DNA of 64,000 nt, from assembly GCF_030815125.1 (NCBI RefSeq), contig NZ_JAUSWH010000014.1, forward strand, positions 62,001 through 126,000. The letters are read 5' to 3'. The notes under the pieces were generated by a model. The model searched no databases. It worked only from the letters and a program-made list of their open reading frames with translations, and was not told where the DNA came from. Each line of letters begins with the position of its first letter. Positions within the stretch are counted from its first letter, which is position 1. Below are positions 1-8,970 of this stretch, one piece after another. Source of the DNA: Allorhizobium paknamense (GTDB lineage Bacteria; Pseudomonadota; Alphaproteobacteria; Rhizobiales; Rhizobiaceae). Both the position numbers and the translations under genes were made by a program.

Positions 1-3000
1 GCGCGCAGCAGGTGTCCGCGCCCATTTCCGTCGTGCCGACGCTCAACAAGGAAGAGGTGCCCGAGGGCGTCGATCCGGTTGCGCAATCGCTGGCGCGCGC
101 CATTGCCCATGGCGCGGAGCTCCGCGAGGCCGCCGTCTTCGGCGCGCGCCGTGCGGAAATCGCACTGCCGGGCCTACCGCTGGAGAAGAGCACGATCAAG
201 CCGGACCCCACCAGTGACCGGGCCGATCTCTACGGCCGCTTCGGCGACAACACCTACCGCCTCAATGGCTGGCGGGTCGATCTGCAGGCTCCGCATTGGA
301 AAAACCATCTCGATGCCAAGCTTTTCCCGGATCTGGCCGAGCATGTGGTGGATGGCCGCGCCATCCTGCCTGGCAGCGGCTTCCTGGAGATCGCGCTTTC
401 GGCGGCTCGCGCCTATTACGCCACGGACGCACTGGAAATCGCCAATGTCGAGATCCTTCGTCCGCTGGAACTGAGCGACAGCCGCATGGTCGAACTTTCG
501 ACGCTGATGTCGCCGGAAACCGGCGATATCCAGATCCGCTCGCGCGAGCGCCTGAGCGATGACGACTGGACGCTGCATGCGGTCGCCCGCGCCCGCAAGC
601 TGACGGCATCGGAAGAGACCGAGCTTCCGGCCTTCGCCCTGACGAAGGAGCCCGTGGTTCTGGATGCAGAGGCGGCCTACCGCACGGCGCTGAGCTTCGG
701 CCTGACCTATGGCCCGCGCTTCCGCCTGCTCGACAAGGCCTTCCTGCATGGCGAGCGGCTCGTAGAGGTCTTCCTGCATCCGGCAGCCCCGCCCGGCCAT
801 CCGCTGGTGGAATTCAACCTCAACCCGATGAGCGTCGATGCCGTGTTCCACGGGCTCGTGGCGCTGTTCGACCGTTTGAGCGGCGAGCGGGGCGGCGCGC
901 CCTATATTCCGGTGCGCTTCGGCCGCGTCGTCAGCCGCAGCATGGGCGAGCCGGTGCATCGCGCCGTTATCGAAATCGAGCGGATCAGCCCCACCTCGAT
1001 CAAGGCACATTTCCATCTGTTCGGACAGGACGGAACACATCTTGCCTCGCTGAAGGAAAGCCGCTTCCGCCGCACCTATCTCAAGCAGCACAAGACGCTG
1101 GAAAGCCTTGCCTTCCACTACGAGGCCGTTCCAGTGACAGCGCTCGATGCGCGCCCGGCCGACGCCATGCGCCTGACGCTGTCCGCTCCGGAATGTTTCG
1201 GCGTCGCCCGCCAGGAGGCGGATAATGCGACGCTGCTGATTCAGGCCGCCACGCTCAGCGCCATTCACGGTCTAGCCGGGCTGTTGCAGAAGGACGGCAA
1301 GGTGCACTTTGCCGATCTTCCCGGACAGGAACGGCTGCGCGCCTTCCTGGCCAACAGTCTGCATCTTCTCGCCGATGCCGGTTTTGCCAGCTTCGAGAAT
1401 GGTCTCTGGTCCATCGATGCCGATGCGGGCCTGCCGCCGGTGGAAGAACTGTTACGGGAACTCTATCGCGATCATCCCGACCGCACGGTCGAGCTGGTGA
1501 TGATCAACGATGTCTTCCACGCCGTCGCAGACGCCATTGAAACCCAAGGCGAAGACCCGGATTTTCCGCTCTCCGAGGCAACCGTCGAGCATTTTGCGGT
1601 GCATGCGCCCCTGGCGCGGGCGCGCATCGACGCGCTGCTGGCAGCCCTGCAACAGGCCCTCGACGCCTTCGAGGCGGAGGAGCCCCCGCAGGTGCTGGAA
1701 CTGGGCGCCATTTCGGTGCATGTCAGCCGCAAGCTTTCGGAAGCGATCTGTCGCCAAGGCGGCATGCTGTCGATCTATGAGCCGGATGGCGGACGCCGTC
1801 GCAATCTTGAACTGGCCTTCGAGAACGATCCCGCCGTGCGGGTGCTGGGCGAGGCCGATCTCGACCGCCTGAACGGCATCGACCTCATCGTCAGCGGCAG
1901 TGAAGATCTGCGGGGATTGATCGAGGGCGACCAGCGCGTGCGGCTGGCCGCTGGAGCACTTGCCTCCGCCACCCGGCTTATAGCCGTGCAGCCCGCGCCG
2001 CAGGTCTTCGCCGATTTCGTCTTCGGTCTGGACGATGGCTGGTTCCTGGCGGGGGGACTGCCGGAATATCCCTTAAGCCGGATCGCCGATGCCGGAAGCT
2101 GGACGAAGCTTCTGGAAAATCTCGGCTTCGCCCCCGTCGAGGCAGAGGCCTTCGAGACAGCAGGGGGCAGCCTGATCGGGCTTGCCGCCTCGCGCGCCGG
2201 AACACAGAAGGCAGTCGATGCCGCCATCCTCTCTCATCTGAGCGGACCGGTGCTGGTGCTGCACGATGCGGCTGTGGAAACCTCGGCGCTGACGGCTGCC
2301 ACACAGGCGCTTGCAGGCGGCACCCTTCAACCTCTGGCGATGACCGGGGATGCGCAAACGGATGGTGAAAGGCTGAAAACGGCCTTCGCTGAGGCCGGAG
2401 AAGCGCTGGCCGGGGCCGTGTGGCTGGCCGCCGAGCCCGCAAAGGGCCTGGAGGCGGCGGCAAGCGATCCTTCGCTGCTGTTGCAAAACCGCGTCCTGTC
2501 ACTCAGCACGCTGGCGCTTGCCTGGAATGCCTGGCGCGAGGGCAAGGGCGAAAAACAGCTGAAGCTGGTTCTGGTGGCTCCGGGGGGTGCGCCGGTGACG
2601 GAAGGGGCAAGCCCGGTCAATGCCGGGCTCTGGACCTTCGCCCGCGTGCTGCGCAACGAATTCGACAGCCTCGACATGGGTGTTGTCGATACGGGACCTG
2701 CCCGCAACACCCCGGAAATCATGCTGGATCACGGCCTGAGATTGCTCTCGCAGGCCGCCAGCAATCGCGAATTCCTGGCCGATCCCGAAAGCGGCGCCTG
2801 GAAGGAACTGCGCGCCGTACCCGGCCCGCTTCCCCGCGCAAGCCGCCAGACGGTGTCCTACCCGGCGGCAACGATCCGCCAGCAGGTGCCCTCGCAAGTG
2901 ACCAGCATCCGCTGGGAAAGCACGACGGTTCCTGAACCCGGCCCCGAGGATGTCGTGGTCAAGACCGCGGCCACCGGCCTCAATTTCCGCGACGTCATGT

Positions 3001-5072
3001 GGGCCATGGGGCTTCTGCCGGAAGAAGCGCTGGAGGATGGCTTTGCCGGTGCCTCCATCGGCATGGAGTTTTCCGGCGAAGTCGTGGCCACCGGCAAGGC
3101 TGTCACCGATCTTCAGCCCGGCGACAAGGTCATGGCCATTGCCGCCAGCGCCTTTTCCACCCATGTGCGGGTGGACCGCGCAGGCGTGGCGAAACTGCCG
3201 CTCGGCGTCGATGCGGTAGCTGCCGCCACCATTCCGGTCGTTTTCCTCACCGCCTATTACGCCATGCACGAGCTTGGCCGCATCCGGGCGGGCGAAAGCA
3301 TTCTCATCCACGGCGCGGCAGGCGGGGTCGGCCTTGCGGCAATCCAGGTCGCCAAGCATTTCGGCGCCACGGTGATCGCCACCGCAGGGACCGAGGAAAA
3401 GCGTGCTTTCCTGCAAACGCTCGGTGCTGACCATGTCTTCGACAGCCGCTCGCTCGGCTTCGTGGAGGACGTGCTTGCCGTCACCGGCGGCGGGGGCGTC
3501 GATCTGGTGCTGAACTCGCTGTTTGGCGAGGCGATGGAAAAATCGCTGTCGCTGGTCAAGCCGTTCGGACGCTTCCTCGAGCTTGGCAAGCGCGATTATT
3601 ATGCCGACAGCAAGATCGGCCTGCGGCCTTTCCGCCGCAATATCAGCTATTTCGGCATCGATGCCGACCAGCTTCTGGTGTTGCAGCCCACATTGTCACG
3701 GCGGCTGCTCGGCGAGATCGGCCAGCTCTTCGAACAGGGCGTGTTCACGCCGCTGCCGTTCCGCGCCTTCGAGCATGACGAGATCGGCGATGCCTTCCGG
3801 CTGATGCAGAATGCCGGACACATCGGCAAGATCGTCGTCCTGCCGCCGGTTTCCGGCAAGGACAGCGTGGTTTCGGCAAAACCGGCCCGGCTGGCTCTCG
3901 ATCCCGATGGCATGCATCTCGTAATCGGCGGCATTGGCGGCTTCGGGCTGGCCGCTGCCGACTGGCTGGTGCAGCAGGGCGCGCGCCATGTGGCGCTCTC
4001 CACCCGCCGTGGCATTCCCGACGCCGAAACCGAGGCGGCCATCGCACGCTGGCGAAAGCTTGGCGTCACCGCCCATGTCCATGCCTGCGACGTCACCGAA
4101 GAGGCCGATGTGGAGGCCCTGCTGGCGAAGTTGCGCGCCGTCGCGCCGCTGAAAACGGTCATTCACGCCGCGATGGTTCTGGATGACGCCTTCATCAGCA
4201 ACCTCAATCGCGACCGCAACCGGCCGGTTATCGACGTCAAGGCGGCAGGCGCGGTGTTCCTTGACCGTCTGACGCGCCAGGACAGGCTCGATCACTTCAT
4301 CCTGTTCTCCTCCGTGACGACGCTGGTGGGCAGTCCGGGCCAGGGCAATTATGTTGCCGCCAACGGTTTCCTCGAAGGTCTTGCACGAGCCCGCCGGGCC
4401 GAAGGCCTGCCCGCGCTTGCGGTCGGCTTCGGCGCCATTGCCGATGCCGGCTATCTCGCCCGCAACAGCGAGATCAACGAGCGCCTGGGACGGCGCATCG
4501 GCAAGACGGCGCTGCAATCCCAGGAAGCTCTGGACAGCGTGGCCGCCTATCTGGCCCTGCAGCCCTTGAACGCCGATTCCGCCGTGGTGACGATTTCCGA
4601 TTTCGACTGGGCCACGGCCCAGTCGCTGAGAGTGATCCGTGAGGATCTGTTCGAAGTGGTCATGCGCCGCGTCGGGCAGATGACGGCAGGCACCGAAGGC
4701 GGCGAAATCGATCTGGTGGCGCTGGTGGAGGGCAAGGCCCCCGCGGCGGCGCAGGAGGCGCTGTTCGCCATCCTCGCAGGCGCCATTGCCGAAACGCTGC
4801 GCGTGCCCAAGGAAAGCGTGGGACTGGACAGCGTGCTGAAGGAAATCGGCCTGGACAGCCTGATGGCGGTGGAGCTCGGCATGAATTTCGAGCAGATGAC
4901 AGGCTTCGAAATTCCGCTGAGCAGCCTTGGCGATACTGCCAGCGTGGGCGACCTGACGCGGCGGCTTTACGAAAAAGTCAGCGCGCGAGGCCGCTCGGCA
5001 GGCGAAGACGGACCGGCAGAGGCAAAGATCATGGACGAATTGAGCCGCCGTCATACAAGCCAGGCGAGTTGA
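1..5072 (+). CDS. rkpA: RkpA-type polyketide/fatty acid synthase, C-terminal part (cut by window edge)
   Basis: This is the C-terminal part of a multidomain type I fatty acid/polyketide synthase. The frame is open to the left edge, so the KS and most of the AT lie outside. Counting from the first GTG at position 12, the domains are: the end of the AT and its linker (to about residue 60); a DH with an HxxxGxxxxP motif (His111); a weak methyltransferase-like stretch near 560-640 (VLELGAIS) whose glycine motif looks degenerate; an ER with the nucleotide loop IHGAAGGVG near 1100; a KR with GGIGGFG near 1301 and a Ser/Tyr-xxx-Asn active site; and an ACP with GLDSL, attachment Ser1616. A fully reducing set of this kind makes a saturated acyl chain. 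The following genes match RkpG and RkpH of the Sinorhizobium K-antigen region, so the product is inferred to be an acyl chain used in capsule assembly. The rkp assignment rests on domain order and neighbours. Confidence 0.82.
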   Translation, partial: AQQVSAPISVVPTLNKEEVPEGVDPVAQSLARAIAHGAELREAAVFGARRAEIALPGLPLEKSTIKPDPTSDRADLYGRFGDNTYRLNGWRVDLQAPHWKNHLDAKLFPDLAEHVVDGRAILPGSGFLEIALSAARAYYATDALEIANVEILRPLELSDSRMVELSTLMSPETGDIQIRSRERLSDDDWTLHAVARARKLTASEETELPAFALTKEPVVLDAEAAYRTALSFGLTYGPRFRLLDKAFLHGERLVEVFLHPAAPPGHPLVEFNLNPMSVDAVFHGLVALFDRLSGERGGAPYIPVRFGRVVSRSMGEPVHRAVIEIERISPTSIKAHFHLFGQDGTHLASLKESRFRRTYLKQHKTLESLAFHYEAVPVTALDARPADAMRLTLSAPECFGVARQEADNATLLIQAATLSAIHGLAGLLQKDGKVHFADLPGQERLRAFLANSLHLLADAGFASFENGLWSIDADAGLPPVEELLRELYRDHPDRTVELVMINDVFHAVADAIETQGEDPDFPLSEATVEHFAVHAPLARARIDALLAALQQALDAFEAEEPPQVLELGAISVHVSRKLSEAICRQGGMLSIYEPDGGRRRNLELAFENDPAVRVLGEADLDRLNGIDLIVSGSEDLRGLIEGDQRVRLAAGALASATRLIAVQPAPQVFADFVFGLDDGWFLAGGLPEYPLSRIADAGSWTKLLENLGFAPVEAEAFETAGGSLIGLAASRAGTQKAVDAAILSHLSGPVLVLHDAAVETSALTAATQALAGGTLQPLAMTGDAQTDGERLKTAFAEAGEALAGAVWLAAEPAKGLEAAASDPSLLLQNRVLSLSTLALAWNAWREGKGEKQLKLVLVAPGGAPVTEGASPVNAGLWTFARVLRNEFDSLDMGVVDTGPARNTPEIMLDHGLRLLSQAASNREFLADPESGAWKELRAVPGPLPRASRQTVSYPAATIRQQVPSQVTSIRWESTTVPEPGPEDVVVKTAATGLNFRDVMWAMGLLPEEALEDGFAGASIGMEFSGEVVATGKAVTDLQPGDKVMAIAASAFSTHVRVDRAGVAKLPLGVDAVAAATIPVVFLTAYYAMHELGRIRAGESILIHGAAGGVGLAAIQVAKHFGATVIATAGTEEKRAFLQTLGADHVFDSRSLGFVEDVLAVTGGGGVDLVLNSLFGEAMEKSLSLVKPFGRFLELGKRDYYADSKIGLRPFRRNISYFGIDADQLLVLQPTLSRRLLGEIGQLFEQGVFTPLPFRAFEHDEIGDAFRLMQNAGHIGKIVVLPPVSGKDSVVSAKPARLALDPDGMHLVIGGIGGFGLAAADWLVQQGARHVALSTRRGIPDAETEAAIARWRKLGVTAHVHACDVTEEADVEALLAKLRAVAPLKTVIHAAMVLDDAFISNLNRDRNRPVIDVKAAGAVFLDRLTRQDRLDHFILFSSVTTLVGSPGQGNYVAANGFLEGLARARRAEGLPALAVGFGAIADAGYLARNSEINERLGRRIGKTALQSQEALDSVAAYLALQPLNADSAVVTISDFDWATAQSLRVIREDLFEVVMRRVGQMTAGTEGGEIDLVALVEGKAPAAAQEALFAILAGAIAETLRVPKESVGLDSVLKEIGLDSLMAVELGMNFEQMTGFEIPLSSLGDTASVGDLTRRLYEKVSARGRSAGEDGPAEAKIMDELSRRHTSQAS

Positions 5073-5185
5073 AACAGGCCTTCCGGGGCGTGGTTTGACG
5101 ATTTGTCGTCGCAAATCGGTGCGTGCGCTGTTGCGCAACAGCAAAAAAAGCGTCACAACCGCGTGAAGCATGAAGAATTTTAAGA

Positions 5186-5226
5186 ATGTCCGGACCTGAT
5201 ACAAAAGCTGGTTTGAGTCCGGACAT
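5186..5226. promoter_or_regulatory. Inverted repeat of two GTCCGGAC palindromes upstream of rkpG
   Basis: ATGTCCGGAC (5186-5195) and GTCCGGACAT (5217-5226) are perfect inverted copies. Each contains the self-palindrome GTCCGGAC, and the centres are 29 bp apart. The pair lies in the 280-bp gap between rkpA and rkpG, about 130 bp before the rkpG start. The arrangement fits a regulator bound at two half-sites, but it could also be a transcribed hairpin. There is no T-run after it, so a terminator is unlikely. Confidence 0.45.
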
Positions 5227-5352
5227 GCAAAAGAACAATAAAACGCGTTTCGCACAAACGCGGAAACATTCGAATGTGGGCCGGGGGAACGGACGGACGA
5301 AGCGCCTTTTCGGGAAGAGAAAGGCCTTCATGGCAGGACAGGTTTGCTGCGA

Positions 5353-6729
5353 ATGAATGAAAACAAGCGTCAGGATCTTCTGGCCCGCATGCGCGGCCTC
5401 AAGCAGAATGTGGAGCAGGGCCGCCAGTCGCGCAGTGAACAACTGCAGCAAAGCGTGATCCGCAAGCAGCCGGATTTTGCCGATCTTCCGGAATACAAGC
5501 AGGTCAGGATGCAGGAAATGGCCAGCCAGCAACTTGGCATGGCCAATCCCTTCTATCGCGGCCATGAGGGCACGAGTGGTGCAACCGCGCTGATCGGCAA
5601 TCGCAGCTACGACAATTTCGCATCCTATGACTATCTCGGCCTGAACGGCGATGAGAGGGTGCAGAAGGCCGCCGCCCGCGCCATCGATCGCTATGGAATT
5701 TCCGCCTCCGCCAGCCGGGTCGTGGCCGGAGAGCGCACCATCCATGCCGAACTGGAACGGGCGATCGCCGAGAATTACCGCACCGAAGCCGCCGTGTGCT
5801 TCGTCAGCGGCTATCTCACCAATGTCGCGGCCATCGGCTGTCTGATGGGGCCGAAGGATCTCGTCATCCATGACGAGTTCATTCACAACAGCGCCCTGAC
5901 CGGCATCAAGCTGTCGGGCGCCAACCGCCGTCTTTTCAAGCACAATGACATGGCCGACCTGGAGCGGATCCTCTCGACCATCGCCCCTGCCCATGAGCGC
6001 GTGCTGGTCATCTCGGAAGGCATCTTCTCCATGGACGGCGATTTCGCCGACCTGCCGGGCCTGCTGGCGCTGAAAAAGCGCTTCGGCTTCTGGCTGATGA
6101 TGGACGAGGCCCATTCGCTTGGCGTGCTGGGCGAAACAGGACGCGGGATTTTCGAGCATTTCGGCCTTGATTCTGCCGACGTCGATATCTGGATGGGAAC
6201 CCTCTCCAAGACCACCTGCAGCTGTGGCGGCTATATTGCTGGCAGCGAGGCGCTGGTGACGCTCCTGAAGGCGCAGGCCGGCGGCTTCGTCTACAGCGTC
6301 GGCCTCGCGCCGGCTCTGGCGGCGGCGGCGCTCGAAAGCCTCGCCATCCTCAAGCAGGAACCGGCGCGCGTCCACGCTTTGCGCAATAACAGCCGGATTT
6401 TCCTGGAGCGGGCACGCCAGAAGGGGCTCGATACCGGGCTCAGCGAAGGCTATTCTGTCATTCCCGTCATCGTCGCGGATTCGCTCAGAGCCGTGGAACT
6501 CTCCAACCAGCTCTTCGAAGAGGGTGTGAACGCCCTGCCAATCATCTATCCCGCCGTCCCGGAGGGGCTGGCACGGCTGCGCTTCTTCATCACCAGCGCC
6601 CATAGCGAAGAGCAGATCCATCGTGCGGTCGATCTGACGGCGGAGCGGCTGTCGGCGCTTGTCCAGCGCAATTTCGGTATCGGTTCCATGGATGTACAGA
6701 GTATTCTGGCCGCCATGGCGGGCCGCTGA
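5353..6729 (+). CDS. rkpG: RkpG-like alpha-oxoamine synthase (PLP-dependent acyltransferase)
   Basis: A 458-residue PLP enzyme of the alpha-oxoamine synthase family (8-amino-7-oxononanoate synthase, serine palmitoyltransferase, 2-amino-3-ketobutyrate CoA ligase). These enzymes condense an acyl thioester with an amino acid and release CO2. Visible motifs are DEAHSLG at 251-257 (PLP-binding Asp and His) and the Schiff-base lysine Lys286 in GTLSKTTCSCGG. An N-terminal extension of about 70 residues precedes the usual core. The ATG at 5353 is preferred over the TTG nine bases upstream. It lies between a reducing synthase and a 3-ketosphinganine-reductase-like gene, which suggests that the acyl chain is handed from the RkpA carrier protein to this enzyme. 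RkpG of S. meliloti is described in the K-antigen cluster; the exact acyl and amino acid substrates cannot be read from sequence. Confidence 0.82.
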   Translation: MNENKRQDLLARMRGLKQNVEQGRQSRSEQLQQSVIRKQPDFADLPEYKQVRMQEMASQQLGMANPFYRGHEGTSGATALIGNRSYDNFASYDYLGLNGDERVQKAAARAIDRYGISASASRVVAGERTIHAELERAIAENYRTEAAVCFVSGYLTNVAAIGCLMGPKDLVIHDEFIHNSALTGIKLSGANRRLFKHNDMADLERILSTIAPAHERVLVISEGIFSMDGDFADLPGLLALKKRFGFWLMMDEAHSLGVLGETGRGIFEHFGLDSADVDIWMGTLSKTTCSCGGYIAGSEALVTLLKAQAGGFVYSVGLAPALAAAALESLAILKQEPARVHALRNNSRIFLERARQKGLDTGLSEGYSVIPVIVADSLRAVELSNQLFEEGVNALPIIYPAVPEGLARLRFFITSAHSEEQIHRAVDLTAERLSALVQRNFGIGSMDVQSILAAMAGR

Positions 6730-6736
6730 GGGCAAG

Positions 6737-7531
6737 ATGCGTCTTTTGCGGGCAGCACCGCTAACGCCTTCGCATGTCATCATCACCGGGGGATCCAGCG
6801 GCATCGGACTGGCGCTGGCAAGGCTCTATCTCGAGCGTGGAGCCAGCGTCACCCTCATCGCCCGTAGCGCAAAGCGCCTTCAAGAGGCGGCAGTGCTGCT
6901 CGGCAATGGGCCAAAGCTCGGCCATCAAAGCGCCGATGTGGCGGATTTTCAGGCTCTGACAGCCGCCATCGCGGCGGCCGAGAGCCAGCACGGCCCCTGT
7001 GACCTGCTGATCACCTCCGCCGGTGTCGTCCGCCCCTCGCCTTTGCAGGCCATGGATGTCACTGAGGCGCGCACCCAGATCGAAACCAATCTTCTCGGTA
7101 CGATCCATGCCGCGAAAATTCTCTGGTCCGGCATGGCGGACCGGGGTGGCCGGATGGTCTTCGTCTCCTCCGGCGCAGCCTTTATCGGCCTGCACGGCTA
7201 TGCCCCCTATTGTGCCTCGAAGGCGGCGCTGGTGGGGCTTGCGGATTCGCTGCGCCAGGAGGCCGCAGGCACGCGGCTTGGCATTTCCATCTGCTTTCCG
7301 CCCGATACCGATACCCCGCAACTGGCCGCCGAACTGCCGCTGCGCTCCCCGGAAGCGGAAAAGCTGATGGGCCGCGTCGCGCCCTGGTCAGCGGATGATG
7401 TGGCGACAGAAATCGACCGGCAGCTCGCACGCGGGCGCAGCGAGATCCATTTCGGCCTGACGCTCTGGTTTCTGGCGCGCTTCGGCTCGCTGGCCCGCCC
7501 CTTCATCTATCGCTTTCTGGCAGCGCGATAA
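6737..7531 (+). CDS. rkpH: RkpH-like short-chain dehydrogenase, 3-ketosphinganine-reductase type
   Basis: A 264-residue classical SDR. It has the NAD(P) loop TGGSSGIG near the N terminus and the catalytic Tyr158 and Lys162 in YCASK, with the Ser in VSSG before them. Residues 187-194 read FPPDTDTP, which closely matches the signature of 3-ketodihydrosphingosine reductases. A family match would mean reduction of the keto group of a long-chain alpha-oxoamine, the expected product of the RkpG-type enzyme just upstream. The start codon is 7 bp after the rkpG stop, so the two are almost certainly cotranscribed. An in-frame GTG/ATG reading from 6659 is possible but overlaps rkpG and adds 26 residues unlike the family. 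Confidence 0.82.
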   Translation: MRLLRAAPLTPSHVIITGGSSGIGLALARLYLERGASVTLIARSAKRLQEAAVLLGNGPKLGHQSADVADFQALTAAIAAAESQHGPCDLLITSAGVVRPSPLQAMDVTEARTQIETNLLGTIHAAKILWSGMADRGGRMVFVSSGAAFIGLHGYAPYCASKAALVGLADSLRQEAAGTRLGISICFPPDTDTPQLAAELPLRSPEAEKLMGRVAPWSADDVATEIDRQLARGRSEIHFGLTLWFLARFGSLARPFIYRFLAAR

Positions 7532-7537
7532 GCGCCG

Positions 7538-8917
7538 TCACGGATAAGCTTGAGGGTCGGGCTGCGATTGAAACGCTGCCCGCAGCTCCGCTTCATAGCG
7601 GAATATCGCACGTTCTGGAGCCGGACTGGAGGGCAGCATCGGCGGTGAGAACAGCCGCTCGGCCATGGCTTCCGCGCCATCGATCACGGATTGCCGGTCC
7701 AGAAAGCCACCGCGCACCTGTATCGTGCCGGTCATGGCACGCAACAGCGCCTGCAAGAGCGTGGCATCCGGCTGTTCCGGACGGGTCCAGAAGGTGGCGA
7801 GCGGCCCCTGATGTGTCAAGCCGGGAACGTCATAGATGGCAGGCGCCAGTGCAATGACCGGTCTGTTGGCCTGAAGCGCGGTCAGGCCTACGGTGGAGTT
7901 GACGGTCACCAGACCTTGCGACGCCGTGATCAAGGCGTCGAGATCGCCACCCTCGATGAAATCCACACGCTCGGCGACGCCGTGACGGCTGGCCATGGCG
8001 GCAATCCGGCTCTGCCAGCGGTTGAGGCCGTTGTCGATCGGATGCACCTTGAAAAGCAGCCGGACATCCGCCTCGGCATGGCGGGCAAAGGACGCCATGG
8101 TGGCTTCCATGATGGTCAGGAGATTGCCGGTCGGCGCATGGCGGCGGATCTGGTAATCCCCGGGAAGTTGCAGGGGAAACAGGAAAAAGCGCGGTTTCCT
8201 CCCCAGATAAAAATCCTGAAGCGCTGCGACATTTCGATGCCGCTTGCGCATCGTCAAGGCCTTGCCAATCCATCCCGCATATTCTACCGCTGGATGCACC
8301 GGCCCATGGGCGCGATAATGCGGATGCACCAGCCAGCCGAGAAGCACGTTCGGAACATGGAAGCTCAGATCATACAGCGCATAGGTCAAGAAACTGGCAC
8401 GATAGCGCCGCGACGTTTGCGCAGGCGGAGCGACCTTCGCCGCCAGCTGCCGGATCGCGTGCGGATCGGCTGGGAAGCAGGACTGGCTGGACATGCCGAA
8501 AGGCTCCAGCGTCAGCCAGTCGGGCCGCAGATAGCCATGCTCGAAAATATGCACGCGAAGGCCGAGCGAGCGGGCAAGCGCAATCGCTGCTGCATGTTTT
8601 TCCCGGCCATCGCCCAGCATCACCAGATCGGTGATGGCGTGCCGGTACAGAAAATCGTCAAGATAGGCCTTCCAATCCGTATCCGGGCCGCGATAGACAT
8701 GAATTGGCCACCTTCTCCAAAAAAGGATATCGCCCAGACAGACATTGATCTTGTGCACGCTGGCGCCACGGCGTTCCAGCGCGGCGGCGAGGTGACGCAG
8801 GAAGGGCGAGGCCGGGCCTTGCAGAAAAAGAAAATTGCGGGTCTCTGTCACGCTTTGTAAAGACTTGCTTAACGAATTGAAGGCTTCTGTGGTGTTTGGG
8901 TCATACGACAAAATCAT
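7538..8917 (-). CDS. rkpJ: KpsS/RkpJ-like capsule polysaccharide export/linker protein, copy 1
   Basis: A 459-residue cytoplasmic-type protein of the capsule synthesis family (KpsS, KpsC, LipB, RkpJ). E. coli KpsS and KpsC are known to act as Kdo transferases that build the lipid linker of capsule. Conserved blocks shared with the neighbouring divergent gene include FLQGP near the N terminus, HGYLRPDWLTLE, KVHPIDNGLNRW, and VNSTVGLTALQANRP followed by DVPGLTHQGPLATFW. The ATG at 8917 is chosen because the extra 34 residues from 9019 would run into the divergent gene. Its stop is 6 bp beyond the convergent rkpH stop. It is homologous along its length to the gene starting at 8971, so the two are probably a duplicated pair. 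Confidence 0.8.
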   Translation of the reverse strand: MILSYDPNTTEAFNSLSKSLQSVTETRNFLFLQGPASPFLRHLAAALERRGASVHKINVCLGDILFWRRWPIHVYRGPDTDWKAYLDDFLYRHAITDLVMLGDGREKHAAAIALARSLGLRVHIFEHGYLRPDWLTLEPFGMSSQSCFPADPHAIRQLAAKVAPPAQTSRRYRASFLTYALYDLSFHVPNVLLGWLVHPHYRAHGPVHPAVEYAGWIGKALTMRKRHRNVAALQDFYLGRKPRFFLFPLQLPGDYQIRRHAPTGNLLTIMEATMASFARHAEADVRLLFKVHPIDNGLNRWQSRIAAMASRHGVAERVDFIEGGDLDALITASQGLVTVNSTVGLTALQANRPVIALAPAIYDVPGLTHQGPLATFWTRPEQPDATLLQALLRAMTGTIQVRGGFLDRQSVIDGAEAMAERLFSPPMLPSSPAPERAIFRYEAELRAAFQSQPDPQAYP

Positions 8918-8970
8918 AACATGGCCTATAAGATGCCGCCGGAAAGTGTAAAAAGAGGGGTCGATTTCGC

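Noticed and set aside
3696-5255. 519-codon open frame on the minus strand opposite rkpA
   Set aside because: It mirrors the KR and ACP coding regions; no ribosome site or domain supports it.
5286-5308. EcfG-like GGAAC followed by T-rich bases upstream of rkpG
   Set aside because: The -10 lacks CGTT; too weak beside the exact match upstream of rpoH2.
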